From Craterostigma plantagineum (lineage: Eukaryota; Streptophyta; Magnoliopsida; Lamiales; Linderniaceae): a stretch of DNA of 64,000 nt. Both the position numbers and the translations under genes were made by a program. How positions within the stretch are numbered: the stretch's first letter is position 1; the number at the start of each line of letters is the position of its first letter. The notes under the pieces were generated by a model. The model saw only the letters and a program-made list of their open reading frames with translations. It was not told the origin of the DNA and did no database searches. This document shows, one piece after another, positions 35,207 to 45,677 of the stretch. The stretch spans positions 397,001 to 461,000 of the forward strand of contig JAPQWV010000499.1 of NCBI GenBank assembly GCA_027422505.1. Reading direction: 5' to 3'.

Positions 35207-35213
35207 TGAGATT

Positions 35214-35512
35214 TAGTGTAGCGTGTTCGATCGACTGAGGAATCGGGCGATTTGAAGAATCGCCGAAAAAAATGTATTGTAGCGCTTTCGATCGATTGAT
35301 CAAGCGGATTGATACATATAGAGTTATACTGTAGCAATTCGATCGATTTGAGAAATCGTGTGATTTGGTATATATATATATATGATGCACTGTAGCACGT
35401 TTGATCGATGAAGAAATCGGGCGGTTGGAATAATCGCCGAGAAACTTATGTACTGTAGCGTTTTCGATTAATGGAGGAATGGGGCGATTTCAGGAATCAT
35501 AAGATTTAAAAG
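35214..35512. repeat. Five-copy ~60-bp tandem array with ATCGATCGAT palindromes
   Basis: Units begin near 35216, 35277, 35329, 35390 and 35452, each with (A/T)(C/T)TGTAGC followed by a TTCGATCGAT-like word and then AATCGGGCGATT or a variant. Spacing is 52-62 bases. The third unit contains a (TA)n run at 35371-35384. Confidence 0.85.
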
Positions 35513-35549
35513 TTCAAAAGTTTCAAACTTAAGATTTGGACCCGAAAAT

Positions 35550-36008
35550 CGATTAACGAAATCTTAAGAGGATCATCCTAAACTGAAAATGCGAAAATTT
35601 CGACTAATCTATAACACAGTTCAAAAATTAAGTCCGAAAATAAATATTGAAGCGACTAAGTTTTTCAAAATCGATTTGTATGACACAAAATCCGATAATA
35701 GACGAAGAAAGTTGTAATTCCAGATTATCCAAGAACACTTCAACTGATTAAACCTTCGTAGAATGTGAATGGTATGCTTTTAGAGGTTTAGTGTTGAATA
35801 CGTGAGATTTTTGCAAAATGGAAACTTAGATTAATGAGTGTTAGGGTTTAAGCTTAAATACCTTGAGAGGTATTTAAGCTTATTGGGCCCCTAACAAGCC
35901 CATTACAAACACAAACACACTTACAAATATAAAACATATAAAGTACACTGCAAAGATATATTAAGACTTAGAATAAATATTTTGGACACTTTTAAAGTAT
36001 TCCTAACA
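35550..36008 (-). repeat. 3' LTR of S2 (start defined, end uncertain)
   Basis: On the minus strand it begins TGTTAGGAATACTTT at 36008, directly after the polypurine tract. It is AT-rich, with TGTTTGTAATGGGCTTG and CAATAAGCTTAAATACC. I place its end near 35550 only because the repeat-rich spacer starts there. No terminal CA could be fixed because the 5' LTR of S2 is outside the window. Confidence 0.5.
35849..35882. promoter_or_regulatory. 14-bp-stem inverted repeat in the S2 LTR
   Basis: TAAGCTTAAATACC (35849-35862) and its exact reverse complement (35869-35882) are separated by six bases. It lies about 130-160 bp into the LTR, the same place as the TATA-bearing hairpin of S1, though the sequences differ. 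Confidence 0.7.
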
Positions 36009-36020
36009 TTCTCCCCCTAA
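36009..36020 (-). other. Polypurine tract of S2
   Basis: TTAGGGGGAGAA on the minus strand directly before the TGTTAGGA LTR start. Confidence 0.75.
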
Positions 36021-36056
36021 GTGTCCAAAGTACATATGAGCCTATTTTCTAAGTCT

Positions 36057-38461
36057 TCACTTCTTCTTTTTCTTTGAGCGAGGAGGAGGTGGAGGTTCCC
36101 TGTGGGCCAAGTAGGTGTTCCTGAATCCTATGGCGTGCTCGAACTGTCTGATGTCATTCCGAAGAACAATTCGATATCTGATCTTTTCAACGAGTTTCCG
36201 TAGGACTTCCTTTTCTTCTAGCTCCGTGCCTTCTAATTTGTCTTCTTCAGAAACTGTCTTCTTCTTTGTCACAAGTTGGTTAAGGATAATCTTCAATGTT
36301 CCATCTGAAAATTTGGAGGCATCTGAAAGAAGGAATACTTGTAATTCCTGTTTCTGAGCTTGAAGGTAAGTGACCCCAGGAGATGGTTCAAGAAAGATGT
36401 ATCCCTCTCCATACTTGTCGAGATCCTTATATCTGTTAAGCGGACAAGTTAGGTTGACTTTGCTCATATTGTTTTCCAAGGCCATTTGGAAGTCATGTGA
36501 TGCAAAGTACTTGATCTGTCTCAGCATGCACTCTTTGATAGCTCTGTAACCATCTCTTTTTGTGTGAGTGTCAAGGGTGAACTTGTTGCGATAAATACTC
36601 TAAAGCTTGTTGAGTTCGCCCATTGGGAAGTAGGGAAGATCTGTTTCTGTATATCTTTCGACTTTCCTGTCATATCGATCAATCACAAAGACAGGGCCCA
36701 CATATCTTCCTACCGCCCATTCGACATCCTTGACATCACAGATGGCCGTTTGGTCTCTGAGGTATTTTCTGTACTGATCTCTAGTCATACCTCGCTGGGC
36801 TAAGCCTTCCCAGAGCATAATCTGATGACTAAGTCCCCTAGCCGTCCCTTTTAGGTGCATTAGGCCTCGAAGATTCAGCTTGTTGACTCCCTTAATTTCT
36901 TCCTCCTTACGCCAGATCTTTGGATAGAGATCCTCAAGAAAAGGTGCCTTGATCTTCGCGTTCCTCCAACGTGTTTCTATGAACTCGTAGCCCGGCGTCG
37001 GTTCCTCGGGCACTTGATGTCGAAGGAGTTCTGGAAGCTCTGGTAGATCTGCCTCAGGATTTTCTCCTTGCTCCTCTTCCTCTCGCTCAATGAACAGAGG
37101 TCTGCTGCCTCCGCCTTCAAAATTTCGCGAACCCTTTCAATTCTAAGGCGGGATTCTTCTTCTGTCTCTGTTCTCGTCATCCATTCCTCTTCTAAGATGT
37201 ATCTGTCGATGTAGCCTTGAGGATCATTTGGACGAGGGTTTGTGGTTGTTTGGACTGATTGGGTGGAGATCCTCAGAGAGCCAGACTCTGCTTCGCCAAG
37301 GGAAATTGTCCGGTTCGGCCCTGGCGTAGTTTGTCTGCCCCTAGAGGACTTTGGTGGTGGGTTGGATTGTCGGGAAGAACCTCCTCCACGAGTTTGAACA
37401 CCGCGTCCTCGTCCGCCGAGAGTGATTCTTGGTCTCTTCTCCCCCTTAGGACGATCCTGATCCTCAGTATCGTCATGACGACGCTTCTGACTTGAGCCTT
37501 TTGACGACATGTGGTTGGGTTAGGTATGATTCCACCCTTAATCAGCTTTTTGTAGAAATCTTCTTCTTTCGGAGTCCGCTGTTTGTCGAGGGTAATAATG
37601 CGAGAGATACCTACGTCGAAGAGCTCAAGTAGAGGCATGCTGTATGGACTGGGTTCAGGCGGTACTCGTGGTGGTGGTAGTGAGATGAGGCGAGGCTGTG
37701 ACGGTTGGTCTACCATGGGTGCCTTTCCTTTGTCCGTGGAGGCTGATTGCATGGCATCCTTAATGAGTCCTCGAACCCGTGGTAAGGTCACGGATTCAAA
37801 GAACTCAAAAAGATGATTTTCCAGATAGGCCGTCATCACAGTTACGGGAGTTGGGGTTGGTGCACCGGCATCTCTAGGATTTGCCATTACCACACGTTCA
37901 GAACTAGGTTCTGTACAGTGGCCCTTGTCAACCAAAGTCGGATGGACTTCAGTTTCCACGGGTCTTCCGACCTCTCCTTGCGACACATCTTTCGGAGATG
38001 GTGCTCGGGTCCTTGTGGCCACGTCAGTGTGACGGGCTTGGGTGGAACTGTCACCGAGATCGCCAAGGCGTCTCGTTAGCACGCGTCCAGAACTAGGTTC
38101 TGGTCGGTGGCTCTCTGATGATGAGCTGCTGAGGTCATCATCATCGGTGAGACTTCCGTCCAATCCTCGGAGGGCCTCGATCTGAGGCTCTTCTATGGAC
38201 GTTGACACCTGAGGATCAGGCAGAGACTCGGGCTGTGTCGTGGGAATAGTTATGATTTGTTGTGGAATGGACACAGAAGCCGAGGCGAATGTGAAAAGGG
38301 GGTTCTGAGGATTTTGAGACACTTGCCTGTTGCGAGACAAGCGAATGGTCGGGTTCGGGTTGTTCGTGCACCGGTGGGTCAATGTCGGTGTCTTCTATCC
38401 TAGTGGGTGACCCGGCCTTTTCTGACTGAGCTAGTGCAGTTGTGGTTGTCTCGGGAACATC
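36057..38461 (-). pseudogene. 3' ORF of S2, C-terminal two thirds
   Basis: This continues the protein started beyond E1. A Ser/Thr/Pro/acid-rich linker (38461-37800, with DDDDLSSSSSESH) leads to a segment shared with S1: HLFEFFESVTLPRVRGLIKDAM, DKGKAPMVDQP, MPLLELFDVGISRII. A basic Gly/Arg-rich stretch follows (GGRGRGVQTRGGGSSR, 37440-37370), then YIDRYILEEEWMTR, LYPKIWRKEEEIKGVNKLNLRGLMHLKG, MLRQIKYFASHDFQMALE and FSDGTLKIILNQL. It ends PPPPPRSKKKKK at 36057. Frames change near 38350, 37500, 37050 and 36590. The RG-rich and Lys-rich parts suggest nucleic-acid binding or nuclear entry, but this is inference. It is non-functional as it stands. Confidence 0.75.
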
Positions 38462-38466
38462 TATTA
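38462..38466. repeat. TSD TATTA of copia E1 (left)
   Basis: TATTA directly before LTR1 equals 58107-58111 directly after LTR4. Confidence 0.9.
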
Positions 38467-40859
38467 TGTTAGGGAGTGTGCCCTCGGAATGCCATACGAG
38501 GACTAGGAATAGTATAGGGCGCACGATGATGTATAGGTTGTAAGACAGGTTTATTGTATATACCGTCAAATAAATTAATGAATATTTATTTTCATTATAA
38601 TAAAGGCATTATTATTTATTTATCGAATTTAAAGTCTACTTGGCATCCGGTAGTGCGATAAATAAATAACACCCAAATGTTTGAGTTGGACGTCTGATTC
38701 TCGTGGGACGAGAGAGGAGACACCGGACGGTCCTTAATCTCAACATTAAATAAAAAGTCCGTAAGTCTAAGGATTCTAGGTGGGTGACTAGATATCCGAA
38801 TATGACTTATCCATTGACGACCACATAGTATCGGTAGTGTCACCGATTACCTGAGAGGTTGTGGGTCGTGATGGAGATATTGGTGATCGGAGAGATTGTG
38901 TATTCGGACATTCGGCTCGTATTCGTCTCAATCACATGGCTAGGATGTTGTCAATGATTGAACGAATGACTATAGCAGCCTCAGACCGATAGGGTCATTG
39001 ACGGATTTGCTTTCGTGATTTCGGTTTGTCGCTAGTTGGCTAGGCTCGCAAGTGTTCATAAATGAGACACGGGTCAGCGACGAAACGCAACCGACTTTAC
39101 GGAGGTGATTGCCGGGCTTTGACTGCTATCGGGATTCACTGCCTATATTCGTATAGGTTAATGTCCTATGAGGTAATCGGAGAGCGACGATTATAAAGCC
39201 TTCGGCCGAAGCTTGGAAAACTTGCTTGTATTAGATACGGAGCGGAGTTTAAATAATCGGTTCGGTCTCGATTATAATATAGTGTTAGGTTAGTGAGTTT
39301 GACATTTGCATGGCTCTCACCTAACCGGGACGCAAGTGAAAGGCATAAGAAGTATTTAAATGTATACACTATAGTCGGTTCGCCCGAATTTCGATTAGAT
39401 CAAAATTCGTTCTCAACTGGGATCTGTCCGGTACCGTGGGATTGGCTAGGCGAATACCGGGGCTCGTGGATTCCTCCCATGCCAGTTGAGACGGACCTAG
39501 AGAGTTGCGCTTAAAAATGGTAATGAACTTGAATGAAAACGGCGGGCTTTTCTGTGGAACCTAACGAATGAGATTCGTTGAGGTAGTGGCAAAGTTGATA
39601 CGAGGTGTCGACGACTTAGTTAAATTCCAGTGACTGTCACGGAAATAATTAGGACATAAGATTGTCTTAAGTGCTTAATTAATTAACTAAGTGGGCTCAA
39701 TTATAATTAAAATAATTAGATTGGATTTAATTATTTTATTATTTAAAATTGAGGGACTAAATTGAGAATTTGGAAACCTCAAGGGCCAAAAGGAAATTAT
39801 CAAAATAAAAAAAAAAAAAAAAAAAAAAATGAAAATTCTACACATCCACGTTGGGATGTGTAGAAAGTATGAGTCATTGGTTTTTTTTTAATTTAATGAC
39901 ACTTGTTATAACAAGTGTCTTAATTATTAAAATAAAAAAAAAAAAAAAAATTAAATATGCATAAAGCAACGTGAGTTGCTTATGTAGAAGGGGGACTTGA
40001 TTTTTTTTTAGAGAGAAAGAGAGAAAGAAAGTTAAAAACATTTTCTTAAGCCACGTAGAACCGACGGGATCGTTCGACGAACCCGACGCCCGAACCGAGT
40101 TGCATCTAGCCATCGGGAGCAGTCTCGGAGGTTCATTCAAGGTCATACCGGCGTGACGATCTAGCCCGGAAGTCCCGGGATCCAGACGAGGTGTAGCCAC
40201 GTTCATCCGAGGCGACGACAGAAGAAATCCCGTTCACCGAAGGTATACCTCGAACCTTAACGATTTGATTTACGAAACATACCAAACGGTATCGGAATAA
40301 TTCGAAAGACCCCTCGTTGGAAACGTCGGGAAGTGTAGAATTATTCTGGAAAATTTGGTATCGATCGGAAATCATTTCGGTCGTCAAATAGTCAAAAGAC
40401 GGCAGACTGCCGTTTTACTCGAATTAATAATTTCGAACCACAGATTTGATTTTGAGAAAAATATCAAACGATGTCGGAATAATTCGAGAGACCTATCGTT
40501 GCGAACGTTAGGAAGTGTAGAATTATTCTGGAAAGTTTGGTATTGATCAAAAGTCATTCCGGTCTCCAAATAATCGAAAAACGTCTGGTTGCCGCTTTGT
40601 TCGATTAATTTGGATCTAAATTATTAATTCAAATAAATTGGAAATAAATTCGAATTTTGATAATTCGAATTAACCGTGATCTCCCGAGGCTTAGGGCAGC
40701 ATCTCAGACCCTCGGGAGAAGCCGATGGCGTAAGGTTAAATTTAGATATTAAAAATCGAAAATTGGCCATCCTACGCCGCTCGGTAAAAACCGCGCTTCC
40801 GCTATAGCCACGTTGCGCTGTTCGGGGGCCGGCGTCGATTAATCGGGCCCACCCCAACG
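38467..40859 (+). repeat. LTR1 (5' LTR of E1)
   Basis: 2393 bp, TGTTAGGGAGTGTGCC to CACCCCAACG; the terminal CA is CG here. The 2.4-kb length is long for a copia LTR. It carries A/T homopolymers and a three-hairpin block (39837-39981) but no coding sequence. Confidence 0.95.
39837..39981. repeat. Three-hairpin block in LTR1
   Basis: An 11-bp-stem hairpin (TCTACACATCC, loop ACGTTG, 39837-39864), a 22-bp perfect palindrome with half-site GACACTTGTTA (39898-39919) and a hairpin AAGCAAC-GTGA-GTTGCTT (39964-39981), separated by poly-T and poly-A runs. The block is repeated in LTR2 (about 47038-47196), LTR3 (about 54470-54628) and LTR4 (about 57087-57233). Confidence 0.9.
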
Positions 40860-40860
40860 G

Positions 40861-40872
40861 TGGTATCAGAGC
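40861..40872 (+). other. Primer binding site of E1
   Basis: TGGTATCAGAGC, complementary to the 3' end of plant initiator tRNA-Met, one base after the LTR. Confidence 0.95.
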
Positions 40873-41960
40873 CAAGGCTCATGAATGTTTCGACCGAAGG
40901 CCTCGAAAGCCGATGTGGCAAACGAACGGTCGACGTAGTTTGGAGACTATCGTCGCTCGTGACGTCGGTTGGACACCCGACGTTAAAATTTTGTGTTGCA
41001 TGTTTATGTGGGACATTTACGCGGGCTTAGGTTCAACCGGGTTATTTGTTTAAGGGCCGTTTGCCGCCCCCCGGTATGTACATGGATTACGGGTTGTTTG
41101 GGAAATAATTCCCCCGTGATGTATTTTATTGCTTTATTAGTTAGGTTAGATAAAATGACGGCCGTTCGACGCTAGGCGAGATTGGAGGATTCGACAACCA
41201 TCGTAACGATGACTCGACGTTGGAAGATCGAAGACCCCGGTCGTTTTACGACCCATGTAATAGGACCAGTCTAGAAGTAGCCCGCATATTTGTCCATTTA
41301 AATTTCTTTCCTAGGGTTAGGAATTTATTTATCGCATTTACGTGCTCGTGCTTAATTTTAATATGCTATGAGTTATAAAAATCTCCCGTACGAATACTAA
41401 GTGAGTAAAGGGATTGGATGCCATGTCTTCTATCAAGCTCGGGCCTAGTTGTTACAAAACCTAAATGCAAGGTTTGGTTTCGGGTATGCCGGCGCCTTGC
41501 ATTTGCTTTTGTTTCGGCTTGCTCGGGTGCATTTGTGCCGCTCGCCAAGACCACACTGTGCGGTAAAACGTACGGTTCAAGTGTGCGGTTTTGAGCAACG
41601 TTGATAGGTCACACTTAGACAGTCATACCGCCTTGTTTCGGGTTTGCCGGCGGGGGTCCCTGACTGAGACAAAGATAGTTGAGACATTCGACAAGGTCGG
41701 ATTCGTGCGGAGCACGACGTCGTGGGCCGCTGCAAACCAATAAAACGACAGAGGTTGAGGTTTGCACCCGTCCACGGGGACATCAACTCCACTATCGAAG
41801 TTATCAATGAAACTTCCAAAACATCCGTAGGGAGAATGGAGTTTATGAAAAGATAGTGGGAGTCAAACGGAATAAAAAGTCCTTGTTCGCGTTTGATAAC
41901 CTATACAATCGACTTAATATGCCTTTTATTTTCTGCAGCATTTTCTCTCTTTGTGAAATT
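40873..41960 (+). other. Leader of E1
   Basis: 1.1 kb between PBS and the gag ATG without a recognisable coding region. It probably holds packaging and dimerisation signals. A TTTTATTTTCTGCAG acceptor-like sequence ends at 41939, about 20 bases before the gag start; whether it is spliced cannot be told. Confidence 0.55.
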
Positions 41961-44900
41961 ATGTCGACCGCTTTAAATGTACTGCTCAAGGAGAATAGGT
42001 TGACTGGGCCAAACTATTCTGACTGGCTTCGCAACTTGAGGATTTTCCTCGAGATTGAGAACCTAGTTTATATCCTTGACTCCGAAATGCCGCCAGCCCC
42101 AGGGGCGCGGGCATCCGAGCAGGCTCGTGCCGCTTATGACAAGCGACTGCGTGACGAGAAGCTCGTAAAGGCTCATGTCCTCGGATCGATGAGTAACGCA
42201 CTGCAGCGTAGCCATGAAAATATGGCTGATGCTCGGGTGATGGTTCAACATTTGAAAGAGCTTTACGGTGAGACGTCTAGGACAGCTCGCTATGCGACTT
42301 CGTCGCAGCTCTTCCGATCGAGGATGTCTGAGGGTGAGAATGTTGGCGAACATGTTATGAACATGATCACCATGATCGAGAGGTTGGAGACTCTCAATTT
42401 TCGATTTGATCGGGAATTACAAAATGACCTCATCTTGCAATCTCTGCCTCCGTCCTTCAACGCGTTCATTGTGAACTACCATCTGAACGGCATGACGCTA
42501 TTGCTTCCTGATCTGATGAATCAGTTAGCAACGGCACAAGGTCAGATGAAGAGGGCAAAGCAGACTGCACTTGTCGCCACTTCTTCGAAGCCCCAGAAAG
42601 GCAAAAAGAAGAAGGGCAACAAGCTCAAGCCGACAGGGAAGGTTTCCAAGAAGAAATTATCTTCTGGGAAATCAAAACAAACCGGTGTAAAGCCGACGGA
42701 TAGGTGTCTGCATTGCGGTGCGCTGGGCCACTGGAAGCGTGACTGTCCGAAGCTCAAGGGTGAGCAGGCTGCGTCAGGTATGGAACTTAATGTTTTAGAA
42801 ACAGTTTGTTCTTCATCTGTATACTCTACTTCCTGGATATTGGATTCGGGGGCTAGTACTCACATTTGTGTTTCCACGCAGGGTCTGGGACCAAGTAGAG
42901 CGCTTGGGGAGCGTGAGATCGAGGTCAGAGTGGGAAGCGGGGATAGAATCTCGGCAAGCCACGTCGGATCAAGATCTCTTGTATTATCTTCTGGGCATGT
43001 GTTGCGTTTGTACGATTGTCTTGTACTCCCGAGGGGATTTAAGAACATCGTCTCCATTCCTGTTTTGAGCAGGAATGGTTATGTATTTATTTTTAATAAT
43101 AATACATGCCACATTATGTATAGAAATAAAAATGTTGGCAGCGCAACACTAATAAATGGTTTGTACTATTTAAATACCCAGGACGATATATCTGTGAATA
43201 CTGTCACAAATAAACGAAAATCGGGAATAAATGCGAGGTACCTGTGGCATCTTCGATTAGGGCATACTGGAGAACGCAAGATTCACGAGTTAGAGAAAAA
43301 CGGAATCTTAAAACCGTTGGGATCAGATCCCTATCCGACTTGTGAGTCATGCCTCAAAGGTAAAATGACCCGATCACCCTTCACCGGGACTTTTAATAGA
43401 GCCACTGATGTTCTCGGTTTAATTCACACGGACGTTTGCGGGCCATTCAATGTGAAAGCTCGAGGTGACTTCCACTATTTTATTACCTTTACGGATGATC
43501 ACAGTCGTTACGGACTAGTGTATCTGATGAGGTATAAAGCTGATGCTCTTGAAAGGTTCAAGGAATATAAGGCCTTGGTGGAAAACCAAACTTCGAAGCT
43601 CATTAAAGCCATTCGATCGGATCGAGGTGGCGAGTATATGAGTGTCGAGTTTGACCAGTTCTTGAAGGAAAATGGTATAATATCGCAGATGACTCCGCCC
43701 GGCACGCCACAGTTGAATGGCGTGGCCGAACGTAGAAACCGAACTTTATTAGATATGGTTCGTTCTATGTTAAGCTATACAGATTTACCAATGTCATTGT
43801 GGGGATACGCGCTTTTGACAGCAGCGTATACAATTAACCGGTGTCCCTCAAAGTCTGTTAACGGTATTCCATATGAGATATGGACTGGTCGTTTACCCAG
43901 CTTATCACATATTAGGATTTGGGGTTGCCCCGCCTATGTGAAAAAGCTGAAAACAGACAAATTGGAGTCTAGATCTACAAAAGGACGTTTCATAGGTTAC
44001 CCCGAAGACTCTATGGGGTACCTATTCTATTTTCACGATGATCAAAGGATCGTTGTTGGCCTACATGCACATTTTCTCGAGGAAGAGTTCATTCGAGATT
44101 TTGGCATTGGCCGTGAGGTCACTCTCGAGGAATTGTCGACCGAAACGCCCACACAGGATTCGGATGGTCCGAGCGAACCAGTCATGCGGCGATCTGAAAG
44201 GGTGCCTCGCCAACCACAGCGGTATGGCATGTCACATGTCGAACAAGGTTATGTTGCGACTAGGGGACTTCTAAGAGAAGATCCCGCTACTTTCGATCAA
44301 GCTATATCCGATGTTGACTCAGCGAGATGGATTGAGGCTATGCGAGCCGAGATGGACTCAATGTACTCCAACAAAGTCTGGACTCTTGTAGACCTACCGA
44401 GTGGTTTTAGACCAATCGGTTGTAAATGGATTTACAAGAGGAAGATTGGATCTGACGGACAAGTTGGTACAAGGCCAGGTTGGTTGCCAAGGGCTATAAC
44501 CAAAAAGAGGGAGTTGACTATGAGGAGACTTTCTCGCCTGTAGCCATGATCAAGTCCATCCGGATAATGCTCGCGATAGCTGCGCACTATGATTATGAGA
44601 TTTGGCAGATGGACGTCAAAACGGCGTTCCTTAATGGATTCCTCAAGGAGGAGATCTATATGGAGCAGCCAAAAGGTTTTGAGTCGCATGCAGATGCTCA
44701 CAAAGTGTGCAAACTGAATCGGTCAATTTACGGACTGAAACAGGCCTCTCGCAGCTGGAATCTACGTTTTGATGAAGCAGTTCGGAACTTTGGATTCATA
44801 AAAAACGTAGATGAGCCATGTGTCTACAGAAAGAGCAGTGGGAGTATGGTGTCGTTCCTTGTATTGTACGTGGATGATATCCTTTTGATAGGAAACGACA

Positions 44901-45677
44901 TTGGGATGCTCTCATCGGTGAAAGCATGGCTTTCAACCGAATTCTCCATGAAAGACCTGGGAGAAGCAACGTATATACTAGGTATTCGCTTGTTCAGGGA
45001 TCGAGCGAACCATACGATCGGCTTATCTCAGGCCCTTTACTTAGAGAAAATCCTGAAGAAATTCAGAATGGATGACTCTAAGAGAGGGTTCTTACCAATG
45101 CGACATGGGATCCATTTATCGAAGTCAATGTCACCTCAAAGTGAGGAAGACAGACGACGGATGAGTGGGATACCGTATGCGTCTGCAGTGGGTAGTCTGA
45201 TGTACGCGATGTTGTGTACACGACCGGACATTGCCTACGCTGTGAGCGTGGTTAGTCGGTTTCAGGCAAATCCAGGGGAAGAACATTGGACAGCTGTTAA
45301 GAATATCTTTAAATACCTTAGACGGACTAAAGACTTAACGCTGGTTTATGGAGGAGCGGGACTAGAAGTAGTTGGTTATACCGATTCGGACTTCCAGTCG
45401 GACGTGGATGACCGAAAATCTACTTCAGGTTTTGTATTCGTGCTCAACGGTGGGGCAGTGTCTTGGAGAAGCTCCAAGCAAAGCACAACTGCCGATTCCA
45501 CGTGCGAGGCAGAATACATAGCAGCCTCAGAGGCAGCTAAAGAAGCTGTTTGGATGAAAAAGTTCTTGGAGGAACTTACTGTGGTACCAGTTGCTGACAG
45601 ACCGCTTACACTTTGGTGCGATAATAGCGGTGCAGTCGCGCAAGCAAAGGAACCACGATCTCATAGCAAGTCCAAAC
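41961..45677 (+). pseudogene. Gag-pol of E1, frameshifted and cut by E2
   Basis: The start MSTALNVLLKENRLTGPNYSDWLRN at 41961 is chosen because it matches the usual copia gag opening and lies just after the leader; an upstream in-frame ATG exists. Domains: UBN2-type gag, CCHC (CLHCGALGHWKRDCP), protease LDSGAST, integrase (HLRLGHTGERKIHELEKNGIL, HTDVCGPF, FTDDHSRYG, NGVAERRNRTLLD), RT and RNase H. Compared with E2, four bases (AGAC) are missing at 44466/44467, which shifts the frame at the start of RT. The frame from 44480 then carries RT with [11 protein letters not shown] and RNase H to SHSKSK, where E2 is inserted. The last about 55 codons lie at 55509-55680. Confidence 0.93.
45673..45677. 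repeat. TSD CAAAC of copia E2 (left)
   Basis: CAAAC directly before LTR2 equals 55509-55513 directly after LTR3. Removing E2 and one copy restores the RNase H reading seen in E2. Confidence 0.95.

Larger units (their letters stand above)
34343..35550 (-). other. Non-coding spacer upstream of the S1 3' ORF, GATCG-rich
   Basis: There is no coding frame with a known domain. The stretch is dense in AATCGGGCGATT, ATCGATCGATT and AATCGGACGATT words, many palindromic. The end nearest S2 carries a five-copy array (35214-35512). The S2 counterpart (60166-61900) is instead dense in TTCGCGAA. Where S1 spacer ends and the S2 LTR begins (between about 35510 and 35850) is inferred only. Confidence 0.5.

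Noticed and set aside
39874..40387. Minus-strand frames in each E1/E2 LTR (for example those with SGSSNDPVGSTW)
   Set aside because: They recur in four LTRs only because LTRs are copies, vary with indels and have no recognised domain.
40861..40872. tRNA gene
   Set aside because: The 12-base match to tRNA-Met is a primer binding site; no cloverleaf surrounds it.
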